A program made the translations under genes and the position numbers. The notes under the pieces are model-generated. The model did not search any database, had not been told where the DNA came from, and was given only the letters and a program-made list of their open reading frames with translations. A stretch of DNA of 64,000 bases from positions 2,294,001 through 2,358,000 of the forward strand of contig CP136064.1 of the NCBI GenBank assembly GCA_032622095.1, read 5' to 3'. This document shows, piece after piece, positions 12,392-25,015 of this stretch. Position 1 is the stretch's first letter; each line of letters begins with the position of its first letter. This DNA comes from Siphonodentalium dalli (taxonomy: Eukaryota > Mollusca > Scaphopoda > Gadilida > Siphonodentaliidae).

Positions 12392-14621
12392 GAATAGGTA
12401 TACAATGAGTGACTGTATGATCATGAATGTGGTGAATATGTATACATAGAGTGACTATATGGTCAGGTGTAGGTGTATACCTGGTGTTCATTCATGGTGA
12501 CTCATGGCTGTATTGTCATTTGTGGTATGTACGGGGAATAACCAAGTATGGCTGTATGATCAGGTGTATGTGTATAAAGTGGGTGACTATGTTGTCATTT
12601 GTGTGGCGTTTATGTACATATGGTGTGACCGAGGTAATGGGTGGGTTGTACATGTGTACCTTGGGTGACTATCGCTTTCCACAGTCAATAACTCAGGATA
12701 GGTTAATCAATAGAGAGGTCATGTCATAGAGTTCTCCATCTTGATGGTGTTTATGTACATGGGGGAAACGTTAAGCGTGGAAAGCGATAACCAGACATTA
12801 TCACACAGTCATTCCATATATACATAAACACCAAAGGCATAACAATATAGTGACCCACTGTATACATGTATACCTGACCCATGACCACGGATGACCATAC
12901 AGCCACGCGTCACAATGCAGGCACACCAGGTATACTCCTAAACATGATCCATAACCATATAGTCACTCCTTGTATACCCATTCATCTCACCATTGGCCAT
13001 AAGGTCATCCCCTGTATACCTATTCTCCACTCACATGGTCAAATAGACAATCGATGTATACATCAACACCACATCAATGACCATAAAGTCACTACGGTTA
13101 TACATATGCACCTCACAAATGGCCATATAGCCACTCGCTTCATACACATACCCTCACCCATGACACCCCGTGTGTACCTATTCAAAACATTCATACATGA
13201 TCATGGTCAATGATCAATCCTTGTATACATATTCACCCCAACATTGGCCATGTCACTCTGTATCCCTATTTGTCACACCATAGCCGAATAGCCACTCAAG
13301 ATATGCTAATACACCCCAGCCATGTCAGTATAGTCACTCCATGTATGCATATGCACCTCATCCATAGCCATAATAAGCCACTCACTATATACCCGTATAA
13401 CCTACACATGACAATACCGCCACGAGTCACCAAACAGGAACACCAAGTATACTCATACGCCTGACACATGACCATTTAGTCACCCCCTGTATAGATATGC
13501 ATTACATTTATGATAATACAGTCACTACTTGTATACCTACATGTACTCATCTCACCATTGACCATACAGTCACTACCTGTATACCTATTCGACACGCATA
13601 GTCATATAACCACTCGATATACATATGCAGCCCATAGATTCACTCCATGTATACATGTAAACCTCATCAATGGCCATTCAGCCCTTCCAGATATACAAAA
13701 AAACTTGCACACACGACCACTCATACCATCCATACTTGCATATACACATCACACATGACAATTCACTGTATAATCATGCACGCCATCCATGATAATACAG
13801 CTAATCCCTATACACCCACTAATGATAATACATCCACAAGATATTTAAATATACATCCCACCCGTTACCACAAGGACACTCCCTATATACGCACACACTC
13901 GATACCGTCCACCAGCTTACTCCAGGTATTCATATTCAATCATGACCGTACAGTCATTCCATGTATACCTATACACATTACCCGTAACCATAAAATCACT
14001 CCCTATTTATCCACACACCCCATCCATAATCATACAGACAACACATGTACATCCCACCCATGACCTTACAGTCACTCCATATATACATAATTAGCACATA
14101 GATGACCATGTAGCTGTATCCATACACCTCACTAATGCCCATTCAGGCACACCGGGTGCACCCGTACTGGATATACACAACCATACACCATATAGTCACT
14201 CCGTGCATACCGATTCACCTCACACCTGACCATGTATGACCTCTCCCTGTATACCTATGCATCTGACCATGGACAACCCACTTATAACCATAAAGTCACT
14301 CCTTGTATACCTACTCACATCAGTCATGACATACAATAACTCCCTGTATAGTGTATACCTATTCACCTCACCTATGATCATAGAGTAACTCCCTGGCTAT
14401 GATCTTGGCATCCACACTGTATCCAGTTGACATATTTTTATCCTAATGGATCAGAATAGCCACATATTATGATCCATCTCAGTTCCGTCTCAAAGTTCTG
14501 CCCATTTCCTTTCAATATATCCAAAATCACAAAAGAGGTTCTCGGCAAAATTATATACTTTAAAATGAATTTGTCATGCCCCATACTTAGGTCGCTGGTT
14601 GAAGTCCTTAACACTTGTCAC

Positions 14622-15983
14622 TTAGTCGGCCCCTGGCATATCCAAATCTTCCGCTTTTTTGGAAGAACCTTTATACTTTTTGGATTTTTTGAACATTTGT
14701 AGTTTCTCAGTGCATGTCTCCTCAGTTCGAACTAATCCATTCGAAGAGAAATCTATGAGGCCTAGCAGTAAAACCACAACATGCTTGCAATGTGCATGTG
14801 GGCCCATACCAGCCGCGCACTCACACTGGGCTTTGACCACCATTCCATGAACATCGAAAGACGCATCTATTTGGTACACGACTGATTTAATCATCTCTGC
14901 ATGGCAAGTACTCCGAACGAAGCACAGACAATCAGAATCATCGCTATTCTCAGATACCATTTTAAGGAACTTCAGATATCTTTCGTGGTACATCGCCGTG
15001 GCTTTGTCGTTGAGTCATTTGTCAAATTATTCCCAGAACAACCGAGAATTTTGAACTGCTGTTTAAATCCTTATATGTCTTACCGTCGGGTAAGTTCATG
15101 ACATATTCAGGTTCTAACGCTTCAGTCAAACCGACGTTGTCGTTTCTCTTGTAAAACTCCAACCTGCCAACAAAATAATCGCGTAAGTTTATTGAGTACA
15201 TTATAAACCACAAGTAAATTGTGATTTACCGTAAGTCAAACAAATCAGTTCATATTTTGTCACAACAGTTTATAAGTGTATAGAAATACACCAGGTGGGC
15301 TTCCCAGTTAATCCTATAATGACACGCGCAACTAGGTGTCATAACTCTTTAATGACATAAGCCAATAAAATTACTTTCAGACACGTGTCCAAAAATAGAT
15401 CAACGAATGGGTGGACAATTTGGTGACACCATTAAGCAAACATTCCACCCACCGGCAAGCGTACTTCTGGCGTCTGTATTGTTATTTATGTAGCCCACGC
15501 TCATTGAGAATGTGCAAATTTTCACTCCCCTATACAAGTGTAGAATATATATATCTTTATTATATTATCTAATATAAGTACATTGTATATCATATTATTA
15601 GATAAACGAAATTCTTTTCTCATGTTCTGATGTCTGATATTTGTATAGTCATGCATGTCTCGTAATGTCTTAATAGTATATAACTCTTCAATTTTTGAGG
15701 TAATAACAAATTAAATTGATGAAGTAATCGTGCCATTAATTAAATAATTAACTAATTATTTAGAAATTAAATAAAAACATGAGAAATGACCCCTTTTTGG
15801 AAATGGGCCGAACAGGCACTACACTTGATGTAGGGACATTCCGTCCAAATATTATAGACCTTATATTTACATATATTAAATGATTTATTTTATACACATA
15901 CCTGTCTTCTAACTCTTTTTTTTTCTCCCAGACACTTTAGCTCCCCTCTTTCGAAGTTCTTCTTTTAATTCGGACAAATTCAT
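14622..15983 (-). pseudogene. SAP plus SWIM zinc-finger gene, disabled
   Basis: Two exons on the minus strand. Exon 1 (15902-15983) starts MNLSELKEELRKRGAKVSG, a SAP (nucleic-acid-binding) motif; a 9-base homopolymer (15916-15924) shifts the frame, and one base more would give KKELEDR up to a GTATGT donor. After a 738-bp intron, an acceptor at 15164-15165 opens exon 2 at 15163, whose first codons (RLEFYKRNDN) join in phase and complete the SAP fold. Exon 2 then loses frame near 15040 and has in-frame TAA (15027-15029) and TGA (15015-15017). From 14993 a clean frame holds a SWIM finger, CEC-x9-CKH (residues 57, 59, 69, 71), followed by TEETCTEKLQ. SAP and SWIM point to DNA-associated function, as in expanded invertebrate families that often also carry YqaJ. 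The 3' end lies 36 bp from the foldback at 14586, so the gene may also be truncated. Confidence 0.75.
15164..15901 (-). other. Intron of the SAP/SWIM pseudogene
   Basis: Bounded by donor GTATGT (minus strand) and acceptor TTGGCAG. AT-rich, including TATATATCTTTATTATATT near 15545. No embedded gene seen. Confidence 0.6.
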
Positions 15984-16126
15984 TTCTGCTTTTACTTATA
16001 CAAATATTGATGTCTATTGCAACAACTGACATACTACTGTTATATACCCATGGCAATTAGCTCTCAGGCGCTAATATCGCGGCTTCGGCAGGCTGTAGTT
16101 AATTTGGACCGGATTACCTACAGCTA

Positions 16127-18261
16127 AGCGACCTGTTTAACGAGGTTATGGGCCGGTACTTACAGCGGTGTTACCACCAAAATACCGCGGTTATCATTCT
16201 GTACCGCGACAGAGGGCGGTTGACCCGCGGTACTGGTACGGTATTTTTACCGTTGGTTACCGCAGGTCACCGCGTTATTTGTATTCGTTACCGCCGTACA
16301 CCGCGGTATTTTTTTCGTAACCGCGTTCAAATTACCGCTAACGGCCCTCCACCGCGGAGAGAACATGACTGAAACAAGGCGTCACACGGTAGGTAAATGA
16401 TTATGAATAACTTTTGTATTGAATGAATACCTATAAGCTGCACGTAATTATGTATACGTAATGAATATAAATGAATAATAATGCAATCGGATTACATATG
16501 AACATGTCTGGTTTACATGTAACATATTACAAATGTACACGTACATCATGTCGGCGGTTTTGAACTCAGCTATAATTGCTTACGGCGACTGGATTACGCA
16601 AAACACCGTGGAGTAATAGTTTTGTTTTTAGCATCTATCTTACATATCGTCAAAATGATTTACGCACCCGATTCCTATATCGGTTTCCACTCATGCGGAA
16701 TATTTTGTTTTTTGTTTGTTTCCGAAATCTAAATTTCTTATAAAAATGGGAAAAGTAAATCCTCCATTTATCTGAATTTGGTCGAAACCAGCGGGGACGG
16801 TGCATTAGTAACACTGAGTCCGAGTTTAGTCTTGGAGGCCAGGGCGGCGATCGTTGCAGAAATATTCATATTCGTTCAAATCTATAGTTGTGTTCATATG
16901 CCAAACATAATCGGCGCGTAAATAGTATATTATCGCCAAGACGTATGATTGTACGCATTCGTGAAATAGTAAAGCAATTTACAAACATTTGCGCCTGAAG
17001 ATTTCTTGTCGGTGGGAATAAAATGTATAACTAAGAAAGCGTGGCACATGTCATGCAGCAAAGTAAAGTTGTTATCATAGCTATTACGTGCACAACATTT
17101 TAAAGATCGAATGAGACTTGTCTGTTTAAAGCCACGTGGTGGTTCGCACATAATATTATTCGCAATACCAAAATAGATCGATAAATATCTGAACTACCTT
17201 CTGCGAGCATTATGTAAGCCAAACGGACGCATTGGAGTAATGGAAATACAAGTGTCCAAAACAGCCATTCGCGCGTGCGTCACGTGTGTAGTTTTACTAT
17301 ATAATAGCACCATCAACAAAACACAAATATTTATTTCACCCATTGAGGCCAGTTATAAAAAGACATGACGACATCTTAATTTAAGTGCCCCATGACCTAT
17401 ATTAACAAAGTCTGCCAGCTGCAGTATGACGCAATCAGTGACACGTGCTTTTGCCAGAATGTGTTTTTTTTTTCCTGGATATACGGGAGTTCCACGTTGT
17501 GTCTTTTATTGCTAAGACAATAATTCCCGTTATACGAAAAAATGGTGTTTGTGATTTGCAGTTAATGAATGTTAATAAAGTTAATAACGATATTTATTCT
17601 GGGGACTATTTAAATAGTGGTCGTTATCATTCAATTTAGGGATCACGTACATCTGAACATTGATATAAACTGTAGATACGGGATTTATCGAGCTGTCTAA
17701 AATGGCCAAAATCATTTGTTCCCTTCCCGATAACCAACACTGATTACAAATAGTGTCATTTATGGGAATTTTAGGCAATAAAACGAGACTAGAAATGTTA
17801 TTGTAATATTTTAATATTCACATTAATTGAAAAATGACTTTCTCAAAGTAACTTATACTTACCTTTACTTAATCTGGAAGCCCGTTATAATGGGCATATT
17901 TCCCGATACTCGGCTTTCATCTATTTCAATATTTTAATAATACACTTCACGGTACACAAACATGGACGGAGATCGTGAGAACGGCCGACCTATTTTGGAA
18001 GATTGACGGTCAGCCATCGAATCCCGTCATTAACCTCGTTACAAAAATGCTACCGCGTAGCGGTAATGTCACCGCGTTTGTGCGGTGCATTACCGCGTGC
18101 CACCGCGCTACCAACATTCGTTACCGCTGGTAGTGCGGTGGTACCGTGAATGTTGCGGTGGTACCGCGGTACGCGCGTGGTAGTGCAACCGCAAATCGGC
18201 GGTATGTCGCGGTATTGCACTGCGGTATTAACGCATGTACACCTCGTTAAAACAGGTCGCT
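16127..18261. mobile_element. TIR element with CCGCGG-rich subterminal clusters
   Basis: Left end AGCGACCTGTTTAACGAGGT and right end its complement with one inserted T (18241-18261), flanked by TA at 16125-16126 and 18262-18263. About 230 bp inside each end is crowded with variants of ACCGCGGT, TACCGC and GCGGTA (16150-16365 and 18050-18235), strikingly GC-rich against AT-rich surroundings. The centre (16380-17990) has no recognisable coding capacity, so this is non-autonomous. Clustered subterminal motifs are the usual binding sites of several transposase families (Ac/Ds, En/Spm), but the superfamily here is not assigned. Confidence 0.75.
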
Positions 18262-18263
18262 TA

Positions 18264-18840
18264 ATTTGAGCAGTGCTGTAGCTAGCACGCCCCCTGTTAA
18301 CGCCAAGGGCAATTGATTCTCTCGCTTCCCTCATTGATCTAGAATATATTTGTGAAAAAATGTCATATTTTCAACTTCCAGTGGCCATTTTAGCGGCCAT
18401 CTTGGATGTTGAGTTTCAATTTTGGCTAAAAAAAGTTTTATTATGTTTTAGATTCACGAAAATATATACATTGGTATACATTTTACTAGATTTTCCCGCT
18501 ATAATTTGCATAAAACTGACTTAGGGTCTGAAAAATGGCGGCCATGATGGACGCCATCTTGTCTGGAGTCTACACGGCAACTTTTTTTTCTTGTTAACAT
18601 TGCTTAAAAGTTGACGGACATAATAAGGAACAAAATGAGTGGGGTGAAGTTAAGTCCCAGGGGGGTGCAAGGGTATCCCTATAAGCTCCCGGACTAGGTG
18701 GCAATAGCTGAGCTGTCAAGTTGAGCTACATGTAATTAATCAACTTTCAACGAACTTGCATTATTAATTGTATTATTTAGTCTACCAGACAAACCATGTT
18801 CTTTATTTTTGTTTCAATTGGGATCACACGTTTATTTTAG
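18264..18840. other. Unassigned DNA upstream of the MULE pseudogene
   Basis: Includes GGCCATCTTGG-type motifs at about 18380-18410 and 18540-18565. No gene recognised. Confidence 0.5.
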
Positions 18841-20478
18841 GTATGCTGCTGTATGCTGTGCCCTTGTTCTTTCTTGTTGTGAGGACCGGTATCAACTACA
18901 TGGTGGTTGCTGAGTTTGTCATCAAGGATGAAAAACGAGTTGATAGTCAAGGCATTGAAATTAATTCAAGACTGGAATCCAGAGTGGAAACCAAAGGCAT
19001 TCATGACTGACTGTTGCGACGAGGGTGCAATACAATAAGTATTTCCAGGTTAATTTCACTTAACATTGTTTTTAACAGGGTCCGTGCTGGCCCGAAAGCT
19101 CTCCTCGACAAATGGAAATATTGGTTTGCCAAAAATTTTATTTTATCATTATCTTGTCTTCCATTTTTTCAATAGACTCAATAGTTTTTGTTGTTTTATA
19201 ATATTCTATTGTTCTATCATACTGGTGTCTGTACATAGAGAAATCACTCCGAAATTAGACATTTTACAAACAGGCATATAATTATCAGAGCTTCACAGCT
19301 GGCTATTTGAAAACTCAATGCGTCCTTTATGTTTTGGAGTAAACTAGTCTCATCTGAATGAATTTGACTGTCCTGCATTTCTACCATTTAAAGGCTAACT
19401 TAATTTTCGAGTCACCGATTATTTTTTTTATAGTATACGGTTTGAATAACAATCCATCACATAAAATATGATTAAAATACTATAATTCATCACAACTTGA
19501 AACATCTGTGTCTCAGACGATGCCCATAGAGAAATAGAAAACTGCTGACTTCCCCCTTTGGCTCCCAGAATGCAAACTAATGATTAGTTTTCTATATTTA
19601 ACCCTTTGGCAAGTAGAACGACTTATATGTCGCCGTACCGTTCACGAGTGGAATGACATATATGTTGTTTCAGGAAGTGTCATTTTTATGTAGACATAAC
19701 TTCAATTAATTATCTGATTTATAAATGATTTGTATTGGAGATATTTTGATTAATATAATGTCCCAAATGTATAAGTGCAATCGATTATGATAACACACTT
19801 TAACAGAAATGGCACATAAATTAAAACGAATTATTGGACCCTTTTGACCCGAACTTGTTAATAAGTATTGCTATGACATTGACGTTAAATTTACTCATGA
19901 CCTCATGTATATGACATTACAAATACTCTCCAAAGGGTTAATGTATAGAGTTAGTCCCCTGCATTGAAAATAATACACCTTTTACTGCTATATTGATGAC
20001 AAAACATGTTGGTAACTCAACAAAAACTAAATGTTTACAGTTTATTGCACCGGATAAATTGATAATACAATGTTTTGGAGATTCCTCTTTCAAATGGCAT
20101 ATATTTTATATATGTGATCTGGGGGTTCAAAATTAAGTGGTCCTTTAAATACACAGACATTTTGATAATGTCCACCTGTAAAACTGCTAAATAATTAAAT
20201 CAATGCTTTTCATAAATCATTTTGTTTTCAGACAGCAAACGATTACTATGTGCATTCCACCACGAGCAATGCTGGGAACAATGGCTCAACAAAAAAGATC
20301 ACAATGCCGTAGCCTGCAAAGATGACCTATTGATAATATTTCGAGCCATCGCTGCAAGTGCCACTAACGAGGAAGCAGATTGCACAATAGAACAATTGAG
20401 AACAAAAGTGTATTACATACAAAATTACAAAATGGAGCGCTGATAAATTGGTTTGAGAATACCTGGCTGAGCAAGGAG
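18841..20478 (+). pseudogene. MULE-type (Mutator-like) transposase gene, disabled
   Basis: Exon A (18841-19048) follows an acceptor TTTATTTTAG and reads AVPLFFLVVRTGINYMVVAEF, then after a frameshift continues IQDWNPEWKPKAFMTD, then DEG, a TAA stop and VFP. The MVVAEF..WNPEW..FMTD order is that of MULE transposase domains; the D of FMTD is probably a catalytic Asp (inference). The donor after CCAG (19049) joins in phase to an acceptor TTTTCAG, and exon B (20232-20478) reads SKRLLCAFHHEQCWEQWL, the typical CxFHxEQxWxxW block. A second frameshift near 20425 precedes INWFENTWLSKE and a GTATTT donor. Upstream and downstream exons were not found. Disabled by two frameshifts and one stop. Such domains occur both in transposons and in domesticated genes. 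Confidence 0.75.
19049..20231 (+). other. Intron of the MULE pseudogene
   Basis: Between a weak GTTAAT donor and a good TTTGTTTTCAG acceptor. No embedded element or gene recognised. Confidence 0.55.
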
Positions 20479-21176
20479 GTATTTTAATTCATTCATACTT
20501 CGGATGAAAGGGGTGGTCTGTAGGGTATGCCAAAGGATTTAGTCATGGTTCTGGAGATGTTTAAATGAGTCTCAGTAATTTCATTGGAGAAATATTTCTA
20601 TTTAAATTTATTTTTTGTTATTACTAGTAAGGTAAAAAAAAAAATATAACTTTGTTGGGGGGGGGGGGGGGGGCGGGGGGGTTTGAAAAAGCGACATAAT
20701 TTGCAGAGTAGTGTAACATTATATTATATATATTTTTGTGTTGATTTTTTAACTGATACATAATTATGCAATGAGTCAATTTCTCAACAGCAACATCTTA
20801 CTTTCAAATCTTAAAAAAGTTTACCCTCTCCCTGTAGCTTCAGTCAAATGAGTTTATGAGAATGTGACAGGATACATTGTATTGCTTCCAATTTTGAAAG
20901 GTTTACTGTTGGCCAATTGTAAAAAAAACCAAAAACATCCTGGTCTAATACCTATGTTATGATGTCTTTATATAACAAAGCACATATGCATGTATGAATG
21001 CGAGAATCAAACTTCAATCTCATATTTCACAAATTTTAAACCCTGTTGAGCCATTTCGGATTGTACTACCGCAAAATAAAATAATATTATTATTTTGTTG
21101 TTTTTTAGTTCGGGCTTAAAATTTCAATTGGAAGGCCAAAAAAAAAACTGGAGTCTTCGGTCGGAAACCATAAATG
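20479..21176. other. Unassigned DNA with A and G homopolymers
   Basis: An A run near 20634-20644 and a G run at 20657-20681 interrupted by one C. No gene recognised; the rest is AT-rich. Confidence 0.6.
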
Positions 21177-21576
21177 TTAAAGATGCATAATCCAAATTAA
21201 CGCTCACGTATTACTATATCCTTGGGTTTGGGGGTAAAAAAATATTTGATTTGTGTCGAGGAACCCATGCACCCATCAAAGCTCAGAGTGATCAGATATC
21301 GATTTTTTAAATCTATTATTTTTCACCACCAATATTAAATTTTTAGTGGCCCAGTAAAAGTCGACGAGAAGACGGTCTCGGACCAAATTGCGGATGAAGA
21401 TGGATAACTCTAAAATCAAGAGGCTTTTTGTGTCAGATATTTGACAAGCAGCAAAATTTCGTTGAACAAAATGTTGATAATTATGAGGTTTTGGGTAAAT
21501 TTATACAATATAGTTGATTGTGGTTAGCATTATTTTTGGGCAATTAATCGATTCTGATAACTGAAGCGGTATTTCA
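21177..21576 (-). mobile_element. TTAA-flanked MITE, truncated copy
   Basis: Starts TTAA-AGATGCATAATCC and is homologous in reverse to 38934-39305 and 57084-57518. The other end is missing at about 21576, where the inverted composite element begins. TTAA targets fit the piggyBac or Kolobok groups. Confidence 0.7.
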
Positions 21577-21577
21577 A

Positions 21578-22720
21578 ATGAAAGTCAATGACACTGTTGC
21601 TCAACTTGGAAAGGGAAAACTTTCATCAGTTACAGTCAATGGACCGATTAGGAATGCAGAAAGTTGAAAGGTCTAAGTAATACTAGATTATCAACATGAA
21701 GAGATATATATAAAGTAAAAAAAAGGATGGTTGCTGGCGGCAATGTTTTTCAATGAAATTCAAAAATATTTGATAGCTTCCATCAAGTAGATCAAGATTA
21801 ATAACAAGTTTGTTGATGATCGGATGAGGGAAGTGGACTGTAGTGTTGCCAAAGGATTTAGTCATGCAAAGAGCAAAATCTAAGATAGCTGCCAGCTGAA
21901 TGACCCCAAAATGACTCATTCTCATCTATATGTCAACAGCCATGACAAATTTCACGATGATCCGACCAAAGGTACAACCTGTAGCCCGTGCCAAAGAATT
22001 TAATTATGCAAAGAGTAAAATCCAAGATGGTGTTTTATGGCCGAATATCCCAAAATGAAAAGTTTCCATCTACTTGTCAATATTAACATTCATGACAAAT
22101 TTCATGTGATCAGACGAAAACTCTGGTCTGTGAGCCCCTGCGAATGGATTGAATTTTGAAATACAAGATGGCTGCTGGCAGCCATGTTTATTTACCGAAT
22201 GACGCCAAAATGACTCGTTCCCATCTACATGTACATGTCAAAGGATTTAGTAATGAAAGAGAGATGGCTGCCAGCGGCCATGTTTTATGGCCGAATGACC
22301 CCAAAAAGACTCAAAAAAGACCCCAAAAAGACTCGTTCACATCTATATATCCACAGCAAATTTCATGATCCGACCAAAGGTACAACCTGTAGCCTGTGTC
22401 AAAGGATTTAGTCATGCAAAGAGTAAAATCCAAGATGGCTGCTGGTGGCCATGTTTTTTGGCCAAATGACTCCTTCCTATCTAGACGTCAATAATAACAT
22501 AAATGACAAATTTCATGATGATTAGACAAACAGTACGGCCAGTAGCCCGTGCTGATGGATTGAATTTTGAAATCCAAAATGGCCACTGGCAGCCATGATT
22601 TTTTGCCGAATGACCCCAAAATGACTCGTTCCCATTTCCATGTCAATATTAACATCCATGACAAATTTCATGATCCGACCAAAGGTACAACCTGTAGCCT
22701 GTGTCATAGGATTTAGTCAT
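21578..22720 (-). mobile_element. Satellite-bearing composite element, copy 3 (inverted, truncated)
   Basis: Begins with the reverse complement of the terminal AGTGTCATTGACACT and AAGTTGAGC blocks of copy 1, followed by about six or seven diverged units (AAGATGGCTGC, CCAAAATGACTCGTTCCCATC, CATGACAAATTTCATGAT). It lacks the palindromic head and stops at about 22720 against another element. Confidence 0.75.
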
Positions 22721-23654
22721 ACAAATGAAGTTGTGGTGGGGTATACTGGAATCAGCTTGTCCGTCGTCTGTCCATTCATGCGAGTTTTTCCTCAGTCGTT
22801 TATCGATCATTTTCCGTGAAACTTGGCATAGACATCAATCAATCACCATGGGAGCCTGTGCACATGCTATTATGACGTCTGGCAGACTTTTTTTGATGGA
22901 GTTATCCCCCTTTTTCGACTTAGAAATTGTTTTGCAACATGCCTAATTCTGTACGAGCTTTTATTCCTACATTGTTAGGTCAGTGTATTCCTGTCAAAGA
23001 TACATTACACACTGAACTACATGTTATATTCATTTTTATTCACAAAGAGAGGATCTATGAGATCCGTTTAAAATTTATTATTTGGTACGAAATAGCTTAA
23101 GTACCTTTTTGAATCATTATTATGACATAGCAAGTCACAGGTCACATGTCCACTAGCTGTATATAAGGCAGTGGACATCCACAGGTAAGTTCTCTTTTCA
23201 TCTTTGTGATTCAAGATCGAGGGAAGTAACGCTATGAGAAAATGAACCACACATTATTGTCGTGTTCATTTTTTAGTTTAACCTAATCCGTTCCAAGTTT
23301 TTACTTGTTGTGTGACTTCGTTTCAATTTGGGAAACGACACATAAGAATTTATTTGTCTTACGTAAAATAAAATTAAAAATCTCTTTGTTCGGTTGAGAA
23401 TTGTGGGAAATTTCCCAACTTCCGGTAACGACGCATGTGGTTTACAATTCCGAATTGAATTCGTCTTTTCCGGTTCGCGTGTCGAACTCTCTTCTGGAAC
23501 AATGTTTACACAGCTAGTCCACTTGCTATGTTATCTCTGTTCATTTGGTTTTATAATGTAAGTATTATTTCGAACCTTCGATCAGTGAGCCAACATTGGA
23601 TTTGTAACTTGTCACTCACAAATATGTTTCATGTTGACAAATGTAGCGAATGCG

Positions 23655-23810
23655 TAGGGAGCAAATTACCTGGCATCGCATCGCAAATTGCTACCCATAA
23701 TTGTATGGATTATAGCTATGTAATTTGTCATGACTTTGCTATGAGTTTAGCACAATGATATCTAATTAACTTCTTTGCTAATCCAAATTTCAATAGTAAT
23801 TTGCTCCCTG
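23655..23810 (-). mobile_element. AGGGAGCAAATTAC MITE, copy in element B
   Basis: Ends TAGGGAGCAAATTAC and GTAATTTGCTCCCTG form terminal inverted repeats; length 156 bp. Internal GGATTAGCAAAG matches the copy at 32459-32616. Target duplication is not evident, so it may be old. Confidence 0.65.
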
Positions 23811-24689
23811 CAAACACTAGTGGAGTGTATCGTTATCTGTATCGTTTCATTGGTCGGTTATCTGGATTTGTATCATGTCGTGACCGAGTGTGTCGCCGCT
23901 GCCCTAATGGCTGCACAGCATGATTCTGCTTCTCGTCCGATTTTAAGCTGCTCTGGGTTAAGGGGAAACGGTCTGCACATTAATCATACCTCGATGCCTC
24001 TTTCGAGGCTTTACCCAGCCCTGTTTATTCAGTTTTTACTATACAGAAAAAAACCCATTGGTTGGGTATGATGATCTGACATTTAGTTACAATTCTAATT
24101 AACAGGGCTGATTGCCATCCGACGAGAATTACGTTTCTCACTTGGGATTTCGGAAAACGCTTGCTGCTACATGTATTTCTTGTGTCTGGTCTGTATGGAA
24201 AAAATAAATAGAGACAATTACAGGGCATCGAGGGAAATCAGACGCAGTTTCTCTCCTCCGGTATGTGTCCTGGGGGGATTCGAGGGGGAACTGAGCGTTG
24301 GGCCATCAGACAGCGTGCCGTCTCATACCGGGTTTTCTCGGGTGCTGTACATAACAGTTAACATAGCGCAGTTATCGGCCTGGGCAGAGACTTTTAACAG
24401 ACACTCAATTTGTTGTGTAAACCATGGAGTTACCAGGGCTCAAACTTATTACCTTTCAATTGTCCCTGATTGGCATTGTACTTTGTTTATGGGCAACCAA
24501 TCGATTCTTCTGAATGTAAATTCTCCTCTTTACACAGATCATCTTTCACCCTTACTAAAGGTTCCGTGTGCGGAATCCTTCCAACAAATTTGCGAAGGTC
24601 AATCTGGTTTTCTACAGCGATCAGCTGCTTTTCCGCAAACCAAGCTGGGAATCACATTTCTAATTGCGTAGAGCATTCATTCTTTCAAC

Positions 24690-25015
24690 CCAGTTTATTA
24701 ACTCAGACCCGAGGACATTGTTTCAATTTACAAAAAACACCATTCATCGAAGGATGTCGGGAAGTATTTCTTCACCAATCGCGTGCCAGAAATGTGGAAT
24801 AAACTTCCAGAATCTATTGTGATCGCAGAGACGCTGGAACAATTCAAACCTCTAATCGACTATCACTTTTACAGCGAAAAAATTCACGTATGACGAGTAG
24901 CTGCATGCACGTCCATGTGACGAACACAAATAATTTTTCAAGTTCTTGTATCAGCATTAGCGGAACTAAAGGTCGGATAACCTGTTCCGAGATTAAATGA
25001 TTTGATTAACATTTG
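24690..25015 (+). pseudogene. LINE ORF2 C-terminal remnant
   Basis: Frame 24741-24893 reads KYFFTNRVPEMWNKLPESIV, then LEQFKPLIDYHF, ending at TGA. The F-x-N-R-V-x-x-x-W-N-x-L-P block is the common C-terminal signature of non-LTR retrotransposon ORF2 proteins. The preceding part (TRGHCFNLQKTPF) is in another frame, so there is a frameshift near 24750. The stretch to about 25015 is probably LINE 3' UTR. Only the tail is present; the RT domain is absent. It lies inside DIRS-like element B. Confidence 0.7.

Larger units (their letters stand above)
10906..14586. mobile_element. Foldback element with minisatellite arms
   Basis: The outermost sequence GTATGGGGCATGACAAATTC at 10906 has its complement at 14567-14586, and homology continues inward: GAGACGGAACTGAGATG, CAACTGGATACAG, GGGAGTTACTCTATGATCATAG. 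Inside, the left arm is a degenerate tandem repeat of about 42 bp (TATACAGGGAGTGACTATATGGTCATGGGTGAGGTG type) and the right arm is its reverse complement (12770-14400). The arms meet at CTATCGCTTTCCAC / GTGGAAAGCGATA (12668-12785). The Drosophila FB/Galileo group also has long inverted arms made of tandem repeats; relationship is not implied. Carries insertions at 11211-11833 and 12066-12378. Confidence 0.8.

Noticed and set aside
14999-15084. A short intron using GTAAGA (15084) and an acceptor at 15002, which would remove both stops in the SAP/SWIM gene in phase.
   Set aside because: No polypyrimidine tract precedes the acceptor and the removed DNA still encodes family-like sequence in shifted frames, so lesions are the simpler reading; not excluded without RNA data.
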